From Parelaphostrongylus tenuis (Eukaryota; Nematoda; Chromadorea; Rhabditida; Metastrongylidae), in contig JAHQIW010004666.1 of the NCBI GenBank assembly GCA_019055375.1, positions 124,001 through 188,000 of the forward strand: a stretch of 64,000 bases of DNA, given 5' to 3'. Every line of letters starts with the position of its first letter. Position 1 is the stretch's first letter. This document shows, one piece after another, positions 35,300 to 48,157 of this stretch. The notes beneath the pieces were generated by a model. The model did no database searches. It saw only the letters and a program-made list of their open reading frames with translations, and had not been told where the DNA came from. Position numbers and translations under genes: made by a program.

Positions 35300-38200
35300 A
35301 TGGGATCGTTGACATGCGTGAATCCTTTTGGAATATTTCAAGATTTTCTTGCCGATTGCTTTTACAAATATGGGTTGTTCATTAGCAAACATCCTCGTGC
35401 TTTTGCCATTGGACCACTCGTTTTGACGTGCATACTGGCTACCGGACTCCTTAATGTAAAGATGGAGGTTGGTGGAGTCAGAAGTGTCATTCAAAAACCG
35501 ACCTATTCAATTTTATTAAGGATGACTTGCGTTTTCTATACTCTCCAGAACATTCGCAGTCAAGAGTTGAGTACCAAGTGCACAAAAATTTTACTGGTGC
35601 TTCACTGAACAAGTAAGTTGATCCAACTGAACTGTGCTTGTTAAACTACTTTAAATTTTTAGTCATTCGAACCGCTTCTTTGAATGGAGCTCTCAACAGT
35701 TCCTTCAAAGTTTTAGTAAATAAACTTCCAGTGAAATTTTCAGTGTTGCTGTTAAAATATCTGGATTCTTCCTATAGAGTTTTGCATGTTAAATTGTCAG
35801 CGTAATTTTGGTTGATCAATCGATTGTTAGCCAATTGAAACTAAAGTTAAGAACGTTTTCTTAAGTAGAATTGGTAATAGTTTCAAGCCTTGGTTCTTGA
35901 TGGATAGTTGTATTAGCAAAGAATCGCAGGGGTTTAGCACATTTGTAGTTCAGCTGATATTTTGTTGGTATAACGAGGTCTATCCTCTAGCCGTACCATC
36001 GTTTTGCTGAGTCGTTTAACATGAAGTGACTGGCGCTTATGAATGGGATAGATGTTTGCTGAGAAGTAACTAGGTCTTTTTTTCCAAAAGCTGAAACAGT
36101 TCCTTACATAATTTTACTCTTGTTCGTTGTTTTTGGCGGAAATCTTGAACAACTTAGCAGCTACAGCAACCAACATCGCAATTAAATGCTACGAACACGT
36201 ATCGTTGAATTTTTCTCATAGCAAGACATCATTTCGGATTTTATACGAGGTCCATGGCTGAAAAAAAGAGCTAGTCTTTTGAAAATATGTGTATGAGAAT
36301 AAAAAATCTATAATCTACGCAGTTCGGTTGCCACAAAGAATAAGCTGTTAAGTGTTTGGATTTTTTTTTTTTATTACCGTGGAAATATACTAGGAAAGCT
36401 GAGAACTACTGTATAAACACGTTATCAGTTGAGGCTCGTAACGTATTGAGATGTAACACTTCTCTAGTATCTAGATAAGTATTATCAATGGAGTACTTGG
36501 TATTTTTTAACCATTGGTTTCTTCCATGTGGAAATATTTCTCTGGCTAAATGCAAAACGAGTTTCAAACTAGTATGTTGCCGATCTATCCAGATTTCGGA
36601 ATCAGATTTTATACAGTTTGAATCGCCTTTTGAAAGCTACGCATTTTTTGTGTTTTGTGAAGGCATTAATTGTCGTCGTATCTTCACTAGTGACGTAACA
36701 ACTCTCGACAGTGCTCTTCTCCAAGAGATGGATGTTAGTCACTGTCATCGAAAAGTGTGCACGTTCTCAACGTCGGTTCAGTGATATCGTTTAGTTTCAG
36801 CCATAATGACTGCTTAGACTACTACGATACTAGGCGACGAAAGGAGTACAAATCAGTTTACATCTACAAATCACAAACACCCGAATCGTATAGAATTTCA
36901 CTTTCATATGATGTTTCGTCAATCGCGCAATACATCCAACTCAACCCTACTATAAGCGATTTCGATCAAAACAACACATAGCAAATAGTGCTAAAAGAGT
37001 GAAACCAATTCGAATCGATACGAGTGTAAAGATACTGATAACGTGTGAATGTGTAGAAGTATTTGACCTTTTCGCGACCATGCATTTTATTTCGGGCTTT
37101 GCAAGGTTGAACCGCCCTTCAAATCTCGCCCTTTGTTTGCCTTTTTCTGGCTCATAGGTTCTTTTTCCAAACAAAACAGAATTTTTTAGAAAACAAATTG
37201 GAAACCAGATTAAGAGAAATTACTTCACTGCGTCTTTAACGATCATTTAGTATTGAAAGAAACTGATATCATGCGAATAGATATCGCACTCCAGTCACCG
37301 GGAACTACGATCGGTCGTGAAAGGGTCAATGAACATATGTGAGCTTATCAAGGACTAGAGCACTGTATTTAGATTTCAGTATTATCATGACCATTAAGAC
37401 GTTTCAGAATGATCAACCATCTGTTTGAAGTAGATGAAACCTTTATTAGTTCATCTGTCTAATGGTTAAAAAATCGTCTAAGCGCTGTTGCCATGAGAAA
37501 TGAAAAGGTTTCCATAGCAGCGAAAAAGGACAGCCTGATTGGAAAAGTAGTATTAAGTAACTGTAGTTGAACTGAAGCTGTAAATACCGTATAAAATAGC
37601 ACTTCAAGTATAGTACTATCCTACAATTGTGGCAAAGAATTAATTGTAATTAGCCCGACTAGAGAAAAGTGCTATGTAACTCTGATGAATTTGGAGCTGT
37701 TAATACCGCATAGAATGGGAGTTTACTGACAGTGTGAATACAACTAAGCCAAAGGAGTAACTGTAATTAGCATCGAGCTTTACACTTGTTTTAAGCTCAT
37801 TTGTTTCACTCACGCTGGAATCTATGGATTACGACAAGAACTTACTTACGAAGGAAAAATCTCATCCTATCAGAATGCTGAACAAATATATTTTAGAAAA
37901 CATGACATTGACGTTGGAAGGTAGAGAGGTTGGTTGAATGCAGAATTACTTATCTGTGTCCTTATAAAACATCGCTGTTGAATTTTGCCAAATTTCTGAT
38001 ATCGATATTCAGGTAAATTTTGGTCACGATGTATGTCCGAAATTGAAACAGTGTACCCTGAGTAATACCATCGTGGACATTTTCTTCGACACCTTTTGGA
38101 ATAAGCGTGTGCGCTATTTCAATTCGTCTCTCACATAATAATAAATCAGACATTACCAAAACCTTCAGTTGCGAGAAGACTCACGGATCAAAGTCGAATA

Positions 38201-41200
38201 TCCGACAATGACGTTCTTTGAAAATAGATTGTTCCTGCCCACACATCTCTATGGTGTGCGGACCGATGCGCAAAATGCCATCCAGTTTGTGGAGATGGTT
38301 CATCTGATCTACCAGATACCTTCATATAATGACGTTTGTTTATTTGTTAAATGCCATTTTATTGTCAACAGTCTTCTGAGTGAGAAGTTACAACTCACTC
38401 CGACACTTTCTTTTAGATATCTTCCGAAGACGTGTCTGTCGCATTTTCGGAATCTTTGCGAAAAGTATTGGGCACTCCCTTGGCTCCTTTCAAATCTTCG
38501 ATATTTAGCCTTTCTATTCTAAAAGAAGAAATGCAGAAGAATGCCACCTACACTGTTCCTTTTATTTCCTTGACAATTCTGCTGCTAGTTAGCTTCACAG
38601 TGGGATCGTGGTCAGTTTCATACTTCAATCACATCACACTTTCAATCTGCAGTTTAACTTTCAGTATGACTAGCGATTGGATAACTTCAAAACCGATTGA
38701 AGCAATGATTGGTGTTTCTCACGTCGTCAATGGCAATTGTCAGTGCTGGGGGTGTATTATTTGCTATTGGAGAGCCTTTCATTTATCAGGTAAGGTGAGA
38801 AATGTTATACATATCTTTTCCAATAAGACTGAATTTTATACTTTACTTATTTCCATGTAATACCTTTCTTTTCGAGTGCTTTTGAGATCTTGCTCAAAGA
38901 AATATATTCTGATGACATGTGTTGAGCATTCGTATTGTGCGAGACACGCGTTTCGGCCTTTCAGGCTCATAAGTTCCATGGTGCCTTCGTCTCGGCCATC
39001 CCTTGTGGGAGAGACCCCACATATAAAGGAATCGACGACGAGGAACTTACACTGCCTTAAGGAGAAATGACCGCCCGATGTGTAGCTGTTTTTCTTCCAC
39101 GAAGTCACCTGTCAGCATAATCAGAGCCTTCTTAAGGTCGTCTTTGGATCAGGGTGGATTAGAGGGACATCACCACCGTGAGACTAGTTGCTATCAAGAC
39201 GGCGGTTATTTTTGGTATAATAGTTGACTCTTCCCTAGACTTTCTGGGTGAGAACGACGGACTCCTTCTCAGCCTGCGAGGTCCTGGACTAGTCGCACAA
39301 ATTTTTTTTTGCGATATTTTGCTAATTTTTGAGGTGACCGTGATGCCATTCATTGCTTTGGCCATCGGAGTTGATGATGTTTACGTGATGCTAGGAGCAT
39401 GGCAAGATACTAATCGAATGCTTTCACCAGAAAAGCGCATGGCCCTCGCACTGGAAGAAGCAGGGAGGTATTTAATTTTACAATCGCTTTCGCGGGCAGT
39501 TTCAGATAGAATATGCTGTTCTCGTAGCCACATAATTTAGTGCCATCTCTGTGACTTCAATAACCTCTATTCTTTCGTTTGGAATTGGTTCGTTTTCATC
39601 TACACCTGCCATTTCTATATTTTGCAAGTTCATAATGGTCGCTGTGGCATTTGACTGGTTTTATCAGGTAAACTATAGACCGTTTTAAAATTTTTTAAGC
39701 ATCTTTTATCTGAGTAAGTTAGAGCTACAGCTAACATTCTTTGCGGCCGTCATGGTTTTGGGTGCACGAAGAGAGGCTGCTGGGTACCACTGTATTTTTG
39801 TATGGAGAAGATGTGAAAAAGCCGAAATCGAAAAGGTGAACATGCATTAATTACATCAGCTACGTATTTTTTCCAGGTGTAGATTTTTTTGGCAGAACGC
39901 CAAGAAATCCATCTATAGTAATGTGAATTTTTTTCATTACCCGCATTAAGTTTATTTCTAGGCGAAAACCCCTGACGCTCTTTCTCCCACGAAGCACTTC
40001 TTCTGCGACATTTTCGCTTCATTTCTTTGTCTTCCTGCTACGAGAGTCGTCATCGTGCGTTTTATTTGAATATATTAGAAGAAACGGTAGACCGTATCAC
40101 AAGTAATGCTATTGAAATAGATTCCGGTGTTCAATCAAAGGGCATTCTTACGACCTCAAATAAGAGGTTGAAATATAGTTCCCTAATAAATTTAGTTCTC
40201 GATTTTAGCAAATGGTGTACCACGACTGATATCATATCATCTAACTTTCAAATTACATCACGTGCTGATAAATAAAGTCACACAGAGTCTCGTTTCTTTT
40301 TTGCATAATTATGCAGCCCAGTATCACTGTGATTATGTTTCAATACTCACAAAAATCACTACTTCCGTTTTTGAAATTGAACACTATATTACACATGCGA
40401 ACAGCAAAGTCATGCGTCCTGTAGGATCTTCATAGTAGTTGTTCTGACACCACATGGATTCGAGGCCCGCGTCCCTCTTCGAACAATAGTCCGAAAATCA
40501 CACCATGCTTTCTATGTTGACTACTGTCGCTTGAAGTCTAGAATACCATATATATACATATATATATATATATGTGTATTAAATAGGATAAAGCTCTCGC
40601 GGTCGATCAATCCTTGGAGGATGGCCCTTGCATTCGTCTTTGATTTTTAGCTTCGTATGAGGTGACTGAATACATATCTGATCTTTTTCATGACTCCCAA
40701 TGGCCCGATGTATCAAGTCAGTGTTGCTATCCTCTTTTAGCGGGTCTGGTACTAGTGCACCAAGCTGGGAGGAATAGAAGGCCACATAAGCCTTGAGCGC
40801 GGAATTGAACCGTCGATCATATGTTGATCTATCATGTGCGTCGCAAAGCACCCGTCGCACCCGCTCTGTGTGTACTTCATATATAAATTTAATATTTACA
40901 TATATATACATATGTACATGTATATGTATACGTATATATGCACATGTATAAATACATAATACATATGTATATACACATATATATGCACCTATATACATAT
41001 ATATGTCCATATTAGTATAGTTCTGTTTATATTAATTTTATTTATCTACTTTTTATATATTTTTAATTTTCTTTGGTTTATCCGGTACAAGTGCATTCAA
41101 AAGCTTGAATCTCTAACTACTGTGCTACGGGCTCCTTTTTCGAAAAAAAAATCATTTATAACGTCGTAGCATTCAGAATAGAATTTTCACGCCGACCGCG

Positions 41201-44200
41201 TACTCTTACTATTATTTTGCTGTAAGCACGAAAAGCATATGAGTTCGTAGAGGAAATTTTGTAGTATTAGAGTCATACGTCTTTTCTGGAGTTTCTTTCG
41301 AAGCAAAGGAAAATGCTCAATCGATTGAAAAAAATCACACTTCACATGTGACGCACCAACGCGTTTAGATCGATAGATCATGGAATGCCGTGTTTGACCT
41401 TCAGTTGTTAGACGCTCGGACGACATATTTGGCGATAAACAAACGCGTCAAATCTGCGAAGTTGATTTCATTTTTTGTGCCTCACTGCGGTGAAACGGTC
41501 TACCAGAAAATAACCGCAGCGTTGATGTTGTGGAAACCTACGCTTTCGAATGGTTCCTTATAACTTGAGGAAGAGGTTTTGTCCTGCGAGAAATATGCAT
41601 GTGTGGAACACAAAATGTTTTCTTTCTGCTACAGCGTTATAAAAAAAATTTTTTTAAAAACTAACATATAGCGCAGCACCCGTGATTTGAGCTTTTGATA
41701 ACCATTCAAAGGCTGAGACTTCAGGCTACAGCTCCACGTCGCCGGTTTTGAAAGAGTCTTTTTCACATTGCTACAAAAGGAGATTTCTTGCGTTGAAGAC
41801 GCACATATTTCTCGAGTTCTTTCTTTGGATTACTAGCAATAATACGATAGCATAATCGTTTCTGATTCCAACGCTGTGCCGAAGTCTTGCAAAGACCGTT
41901 TCAATGCAACGCAGCAGCTAAAAAATAGGTTTAATTCCCATCTGCGATCAAGGGGATCTTTGGACAACTCACGTGTCTGTGCGTGAGGCGGCCACGTTAG
42001 CTGCTGACACGGTACTTCTCTACGCGTTCATAAGCCCGAAGAGAAATAGCTCTGTCCGGTGAGAAATATACGCGCCCGCAGCTTGAGAAATCTCCTTCTG
42101 TGGCAACGTCAAAAAAGGCCTTTTTGAATACCGGCGACGTTGGGTTGTAGCCTGAAGTCTCAGCTATCGAATCGTTACTAACATCCCCATGGAATTTTCT
42201 GTCCAGCGAATGAGGTCGATTTTTCATTTGTCTTCTCATAACTGAAAAGAATATTTTATACATACATATATATACGTATATATATATGCACTAACCCTTC
42301 AAGTTTTTACGCGCAGTTTTCTTCATCCGTTAATAGGTTAACCTACATACGATTACTACTGCCTATTCGATTACGTAATGCGTGATAATTATTGCACTCT
42401 TATTCTAGTCATGTACAACGCAGAATTATGAAGCAAATTGGTTTGCAACCATGGAGTCGTCGTGGTTGAAGCGCGAGGCCTTCAAATCTTACAAGCGCTA
42501 TCATGAGCTTGCCACTCGCTTTCTTCTGCTCAGTTGTAATCTAGTTTCTCTCAGTTTCCAGACACTGTTGGGATAATATCCCGTGATTATACTCTGGGAA
42601 TTTCTCCCTTTTGTTTTGTGGCTGTGTAGACGCTGTAAGCTACAACTTCCCAACATAATTTACTCAATCGTAATTTGTTTCCGTTTTTCAGGTTGTTGTT
42701 TATATATGCTATATATTTATTGCATTTTACGGATGTGCGCAGTTGGAACCAAACCTAACTCCTTCTCGACTAGTTGTTGATGATTCTCCTCTTGTTCATT
42801 ATTTGCACCTAGCTGAGAAGAAAATATGGGCAGAAGGACTGATTGGGCGAGTGTACATTAATAAAGCTCCAGACTTCAATGATCCTCAGCAAGTAATATT
42901 GTATTCACATTAATTGTGTGCTAAGATCTAACCTTCGCGCTCCTTCTTTCAGATCGAAAGAATTCTGGATCTTGTTCATGATCTTGAAAGCACGCCATAC
43001 TCAATGGGACCGAATTCAACGTCATTTTGGTTAAAAGAGTTCAATAACTATAGGCAGTTTTTCTTGATGGATGGGGAAAGGTAGGTTTTCTTTCATTTCG
43101 AGATCGTAATGTTGTCATGTTTGCACTACACATCATGTATAGGTATTGCTCGAATCCAGTTCAATTTTCAGATTTTATTCGACGCTTAAATCATTCTTGA
43201 AAGTGTCTTTCAATAATCACTGGGAAACTGATATACATTGGACCAATGATGAAAACGAAGTATGTGATTGTGTACTGAGTTCACGACGATCACCTTTTGA
43301 TCTTTGCTCAGTATAAGTTTTTTTTTTTTTGAAGAAAGAGCAAAGAGTGGAGAAGTTTGCGTTTACAACGGCCTTCAAAATAGCTAGCTGGAATGTGAGA
43401 ACAGAACTACTTCTTATGTGGAGAAACATCACCGGTCACTACCCAGACTTCGAAGCCTTCGTTTTTGATGAGAACAATTTTTATTCTGATCAGGTAAGTC
43501 GCTATACTACGAGGAAAATTTATACATCACAGATTCAAGCCTCACCAACTTTCGACGAATCATAGTTACTATGCATCGATCGCTAGGTACTTATATTATC
43601 TTGAAGAACTAGAGGATCGGTTATAATGAAGACGATGGTTATCGCACGATTCATTAGACTGTCAAGACCGAAATACGTGCATCGGGCTCTATAAGGTGCC
43701 CTGTAACAGACCACATGCGTGGCTCAAAAAATCGTCATCGGACATATGTTTTTTTTTATTTATTCACGCTCAGCGATTTTGCTAACTGATGCTCTGGTTC
43801 GCACAAGAAACAATATCGTTGTTTCAGATGCTGGAGTTGCAAACGACAACGCTCCAATCTCTTGGAACTGCTATTTTGACTCTTATTTCAGGTAGTTCTC
43901 CTTGGAAACATATAAATCAAATAATTTTCAAGATTTTCATTCTTTTTGACAAGGTTTCATTGTTTTAGTGTGCATACTTTTCATAGCTGAATCATCTATT
44001 GTGTTTTGGGTGACATTCAGCTTGATCTCAATGGATATTGGAACAGCTGGATTTTTATCGTTATGGGGAGCTGATCTTGACCCTACAACTGTTGTTAATA
44101 TTTTGGTGAGTTTATGACGTGGATAATTCAGCTGATAGATTTTTTTTTACGAGCCTAACCGACGAGTTAACTCCGTAGGTATGTGTTATGCAAATTTTCT

Positions 44201-47200
44201 CTTGTTTGCCATATCAATATCTCTACAGAAAATTTTTGGTTCTGCTTTGACATATGGCATGAAAATACTGTTTTGAAAAGAAACACTGCAAAACGTAGTC
44301 CTCATCGATTACTCTGGTTTGATTTTGGAAGGATATGCTTTGGCTGTAAAATTCATGGCTACAGAAAATGTATAAAAGTCAGGATATTCTTTACAACTAG
44401 TTAGTGCAAAGAAGAATAAAACAAAATTTAGCAGCTAAGCTCTAAGGAGCGTCATGAACTGAGAATGAACAGTTAGGTTTCTATGTAAGCAGTCTAGTTC
44501 CTTAAATGCACTAATAGTTCTTCAAGACACCATTGAATATCTACTGTAACGGCGGAATTTTTATGTATGTCGAATTGACCAGTCGTCTGAAACGGTTTTT
44601 GCCGTTGTCCACGTTGTTAGTAATTTACTATCATTTGGTCAAGGAATAAAGGTAACTTCGACCTTGATAAATCTGTGTGATACAGACTTTACCAAACCTC
44701 ATTAGAGGTGACTTAATACGTATTTGGTCTATTCAGTGATCTGTGATGGCCCACCTATGTATCAAGTTAGTGCTGCTGTCTCCCTAGAGAAGTTTGGTAC
44801 CATATTACGAAGCCGATGAAATAGAAGACATAGCAAGCTTGGGGAGCGTCATCGAACCAAAGGCCACGTGCATATTGCAGGGCGCCCTCTAAACATACGC
44901 TTAACATGCCTTTTTTGATTAGTTGGTAAAATCCCTTATAAAGAAACTGAATATACAACTGTATTAAAACGTTTCATTGGAAATTTTTCCTTAGGACTGG
45001 AAGTAACAGAGACGAATCCTTAAATTTGCGTTATTCTGGAGCAAAGGTAGATCATATTATCACTCTGCTATAATTCATATTTAGCGGATTTTTTTGATAC
45101 GAAAAATTTGGATCAGTAAATGTTTGCAAATGCGTCCGTTGAATTCTGGTTTTATGCGTGTTGATCTTAGCAATAGCTGAATTAGGAAGATACTTTCCAC
45201 ACTCAGAAGGTAGAATGCACCGAATTTAATGTTATACCAAAAAAGTACTGCCAAAATTGCGTGTCGCCCATTTGCATTCCTTTAGCAATTGTAACAGTGT
45301 ATCAGTGGAAAAGCTCAAATTTCTAATTGCAGCCCGACTTTTTATAGAGAGGATTGTTAATAGGTTATCTGACAGAGAATTTCAAGGTCTTGTACGAACA
45401 TCGTGGTTTGACGGCTGTCACACCAACATCGAAAACAGCGTTATATTTGAAACTGGTCTCTTCTAATGAAAAAGAATGAGCGTTGGGCTTTATGTATTAT
45501 GGTAGGGTGTTCAATCACGTGCATCTCAAAAACTATGTTAAATCATACAAAATGTGGGGTTGCTTTTTCAATATGAAGGTAAAACTCATCGACTCGCCTC
45601 CATTTCAATCTTTTGAACCATAGTTAAGTGCATGTCGTTAATATGTATCGATTTTACCTGGTACTTTTAGATGTCAATTGGACAGTGTATCGATTTCGCT
45701 ACACATGTTGGATATCGCATATATCGCTCAGAATGCGCTGATCCGAACGAGCGAATTCGCGATTCAATGGGCGCAATAGCATGGCCTGTGCTGCAGGCCG
45801 GAAGTTCAACGCTTCTTGGTTTGTAATTCATTGTGTTTACCAGTCAAAGTCTCATGTAGACATTTTTAGAAAAAGAAATGAAACTAAGAAGTGCAGGACA
45901 TCATGAATGTTCCAGTGAAAATCCGCTTCTTTGATTACGTGGTCACGTAGTAGGTCCTGGGGCAGTGATCCAGAGGATGGGTTCTTTTCTGTAGCCTGTT
46001 CTTTCGGAAAGTAGACTTATTCAGTCATATGGGTTCGTTTACGATGATAAGTCTCCTACTAAGTACACAAGAGCCCAATATACTACCCATAGGTATATTC
46101 AATTCTCAACGGAGAATATCGGCGAACAACTCGGTATCCTTTCTCCGAGAGCATTATTATTTAAGCACTCCAAAAGAAGAATTTTCATAGTAACAAAAGT
46201 GCAAGAAATGGCGATAAGCTTTCAGTGGATGACTAACTTTTAGTGCAAAAGAAACAAAAAGTACAAGATGGTTATTCAAAGAACCTACTGCTTCCCTTAT
46301 TATATCTAAATATAAACAGCTTGTTATTTGTGAAAGCTGAGTAATTTGGCGATCCTTACCCCCTGCGATGAGAATGAAAAATTAGCTGTCTAGGTAATTT
46401 TATTTACAACTTCGTGACCTGATAAGAATGCCTGAAAACTTTACTATGTGGTAGCTCGTAAGTTCTGAAGCATTCCTCTTAATGTTGGGCTAAACTTTCG
46501 GAACGATGAAGGGTCGCATGAGAAAGTAACCTGAGTGAAAGTTTGGCAAAAAAGAGGAGAAGACATCTGTGCTAAAAAGACAGAGTCCCAGAGTTCGTTC
46601 ATCAGGATTGGCAGAAGAATAAATGAAAGACGGCCATATGAACGAACAGAATTTCAGCTGGAATAAACCACGGTAAATCACGTCGACACGATAAGAAAGT
46701 CATTAATAGAATGCAGAAGACTGCCCTATGTTTTTTTTTTTGTCGATCTAAAACAGGCAACTCCAACAGAAGTAGTAGAGAAACGTTTGAACGGGAGAAA
46801 TGTTCTTGTTGAGTACAAAAAGAGCCTCTAAGATCTGTGTACTAACTTCAAACTCTGTTCACAAAATGTTTTTTTTAGTCTTTTCAGAACATCGTAACCA
46901 GAATCCCAATATTTTGCAACGTTATAGTTGTGAGTGCAGATAAGGGGGCCCAACGAAGCGGTTCTGTTTTGGAAAATATCAGTCCGTACTGTTCTACTAT
47001 GAAATGAAATTCTAATGTGATAGTATGAAAGTGAATGTTAATTATCGGCATTCACTCCTTTTTCGCTAGTCCTTAGGAGGAACGAATGCTGAATTTTTCG
47101 CATGTAGAAATGTCCATTTTTAAGTGACAAGGCGACTTTTTTTCTCTCTTTTATAGAAGAATTCTCTTCTGTAGCGCAATTCAAACCAGTCGTGAATTTT

Positions 47201-47789
47201 TGAATCATGAAGTCAGAGAATGACGGTTTACCTCCGTAGCTGAGAAGAAGCAGACATCTTCGAAACTTTATAAGCATTGAGAGTTCAAAGAGTAAGAAAG
47301 GAATTCCATGATTACGAAAGCTGGTCCTGCGTAACTGGAATGGAAGGTCACTCAAAGCTAACAAACGTAATGTTGGCTGTTACGGCTGCAGGCTGTTACG
47401 ACGCAAAACTATGTAGTTATCATTTCTGACAGATATGTTCGACTCGATCTTTATGAGTGATGAAGTAAAATTTTCTCGACTATTTTGAAATGATAGAAGT
47501 ACAGATCTGTGATGGGACTGTTCTTATTTCGAAAAATTTTCAGCAATAGTGGTGATGATTTTGGTTCCATCGAACGCTGTCCGTATGTTTGCTCGTACGT
47601 CTGTGCTAGTTGTGGCGACGGGACTGTTTCATGGTCTACTAGTTCTACCGGTCATCATTCGGTAATTGATAGGAGGCATATTCTTTAAAAAACGTTATCC
47701 CTAATTTCTTTCCTTTTTGACCATTTTTGATTTTCAGGACTTTCGCAAGCCATGCAAAGGCTCATGTGCCGACTCATTATAGCAAATAA
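35300..47789 (+). CDS. Patched-related (PTR) sterol-sensing/RND membrane protein
   Basis: Multipass membrane protein of the nematode patched-related family, thought to move lipids or sterols or act in apical secretion. Exons: 35300-35467, 35521-35612, [N-terminal ectodomain exons unresolved], 38169-38333, 38417-38610, 38665-38789, 39334-39467, 39541-39667, 39731-39835, 39962-40054, 42692-42892, 42953-43080, 43172-43259, 43335-43493, 43828-43891, 43969-44105, 45671-45818, 47544-47661, 47738-47789. Family text: LPTHLYGVRTDAQNAIQFVE, the RND-type IGVDD block in FIALAIGVDDVYVMLGAWQ, LSPEKRMALALEEAG, LVVDDSPLVHYL, MSIGQCIDFATHVGY. The resolved C-terminal part is about 678 residues, and the whole protein is probably near 900. 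One extra T near 38717 (GGTGTTTCTC) breaks the frame in the sterol-sensing region. A possible extra exon is near 36617-36735. The stop codon overlaps an AATAAA. The introns hold SINEs, a MITE fragment and foldbacks. Confidence 0.88.
37575..37775. repeat. Two-unit diverged tandem repeat of about 110 bp
   Basis: AGCTGTAAATACCGTATA...ACTGTAATTAGC-type text occurs twice, near 37575 and 37695: AGCTGTTAATACCGCATAGA in the second unit, each unit ending in TGTAATTAGC. It is intronic in the PTR gene. Confidence 0.5.
38870..39090. repeat. Dispersed repeat in a PTR intron, relative of 30.42-30.63 kb
   Basis: The shared blocks are GAGACACGCGTTTCGGCCTT against TAGACACGTGTTGCGGCCTT, TTTCAGGCTCAT against TTTCAGGTTCAT, and CACATATAAAGGAATCGACG against CACATAAAGGAATTGACGCA. 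Order and spacing are kept over about 200 bases. No protein is conserved. Confidence 0.65.
40540..41030 (-). mobile_element. SINE inserted in a TA microsatellite (PTR intron)
   Basis: The minus-strand SINE lies at about 40576-40870: its 3' end AGGATAAAGCTCTCGCGGTC is at the left and its tRNA-like head is near 40850. It is flanked by TATATA units at 40545-40575 and again at 40890-41025. The microsatellite continues on both sides, so the SINE most likely landed inside it. Confidence 0.7.
41090..42245. mobile_element. Two adjoining foldback elements FB4a/FB4b (PTR intron)
   Basis: FB4a is 41090-41700: the left arm GCATTCAAAAGCTTGAATCT is mirrored near 41680-41700, with the family block AGAAATATGCATGTGTGGAA. 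FB4b is about 41700-42245: CTGAGACTTCAGGCTACAGC on the left pairs with GTAGCCTGAAGTCTCAGCTA on the right, and GGAGATTTCTTGCG with GAGAAATCTCCTTC. The right end GCGAATGAGGTCGATTTTTC is the family end. A short TA array (42255-42290) follows. There is no reading frame. Confidence 0.7.
43620..43745. mobile_element. Right half of a MITE (PTR intron)
   Basis: GAAATACGTGCATCGGGCTC and GTAACAGACCACATGCGTGG match the right ends of the elements at 7405 and 15600. The left half is missing. Confidence 0.65.
44700..44892 (-). mobile_element. Diverged, truncated SINE (PTR intron)
   Basis: The complement of the SINE body is recognisable (TCAAGTTAGTGCTGCTGTCT; GGGCGCCCTCT at the tRNA-like head). It is much diverged and lacks the 3' tail. 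Confidence 0.55.
45819..47543. other. Large PTR intron, nothing recognised
   Basis: A/T-rich sequence between the exons ending 45818 and starting 47544. Short frames on both strands show no family text and no clear repeat. Confidence 0.5.
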
Positions 47790-48157
47790 ACGGATATCCT
47801 ACTTTTATGTATAATACCGAAGCAAAGCTGTTGGTGCTTCGATTACATTTACATTATGTAGTTGCATAATATGTGAAAAAACCAGTATGTGAAACTGCTG
47901 CTCGTCTTACTATGTTAGGTTTTTTTCTCGAAAATTAGTAATGATACTGGTGATGAATCACATTCGAGAGGTCTTTCCATTGTGGTAAAGTTAATGATAA
48001 GTAAATTTTCTTCCAGAAAATTCGTACTAGATGGACAAATCCCAATGAAAAATTTTGTTAAATGAAAACCAAGTTTTAAATAACAGATCTTTGTTTAATG
48101 GTTCATTACAATTGCTATAGAAATATCTACTGGAAAGCTCTGTAAAAATCAATTAGC
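47782..48157. terminator. Convergent 3' ends of the PTR and calpain genes
   Basis: The PTR stop TAA (47787-47789) lies inside an AATAAA. The calpain stop (48157-48159, minus strand) is 367 bases away. On the minus strand an ATTAAA at about 48096-48101 is the likely calpain poly(A) signal. The 3' UTRs must be short or overlap. Confidence 0.5.

Noticed and set aside
38169..38522. 117-codon frame as one PTR exon
   Set aside because: Patched-family text stops at IPSYND (38333) and resumes after a TTTTAG acceptor at 38417 in another frame. The middle is an intron.
40579..41010. 143-codon minus-strand frame rich in Tyr and Ile
   Set aside because: It is generated by the TA microsatellite joined to a SINE. 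The same applies to long frames at 30.65-30.9, 57.5-57.9 and 62.0-62.45 kb.
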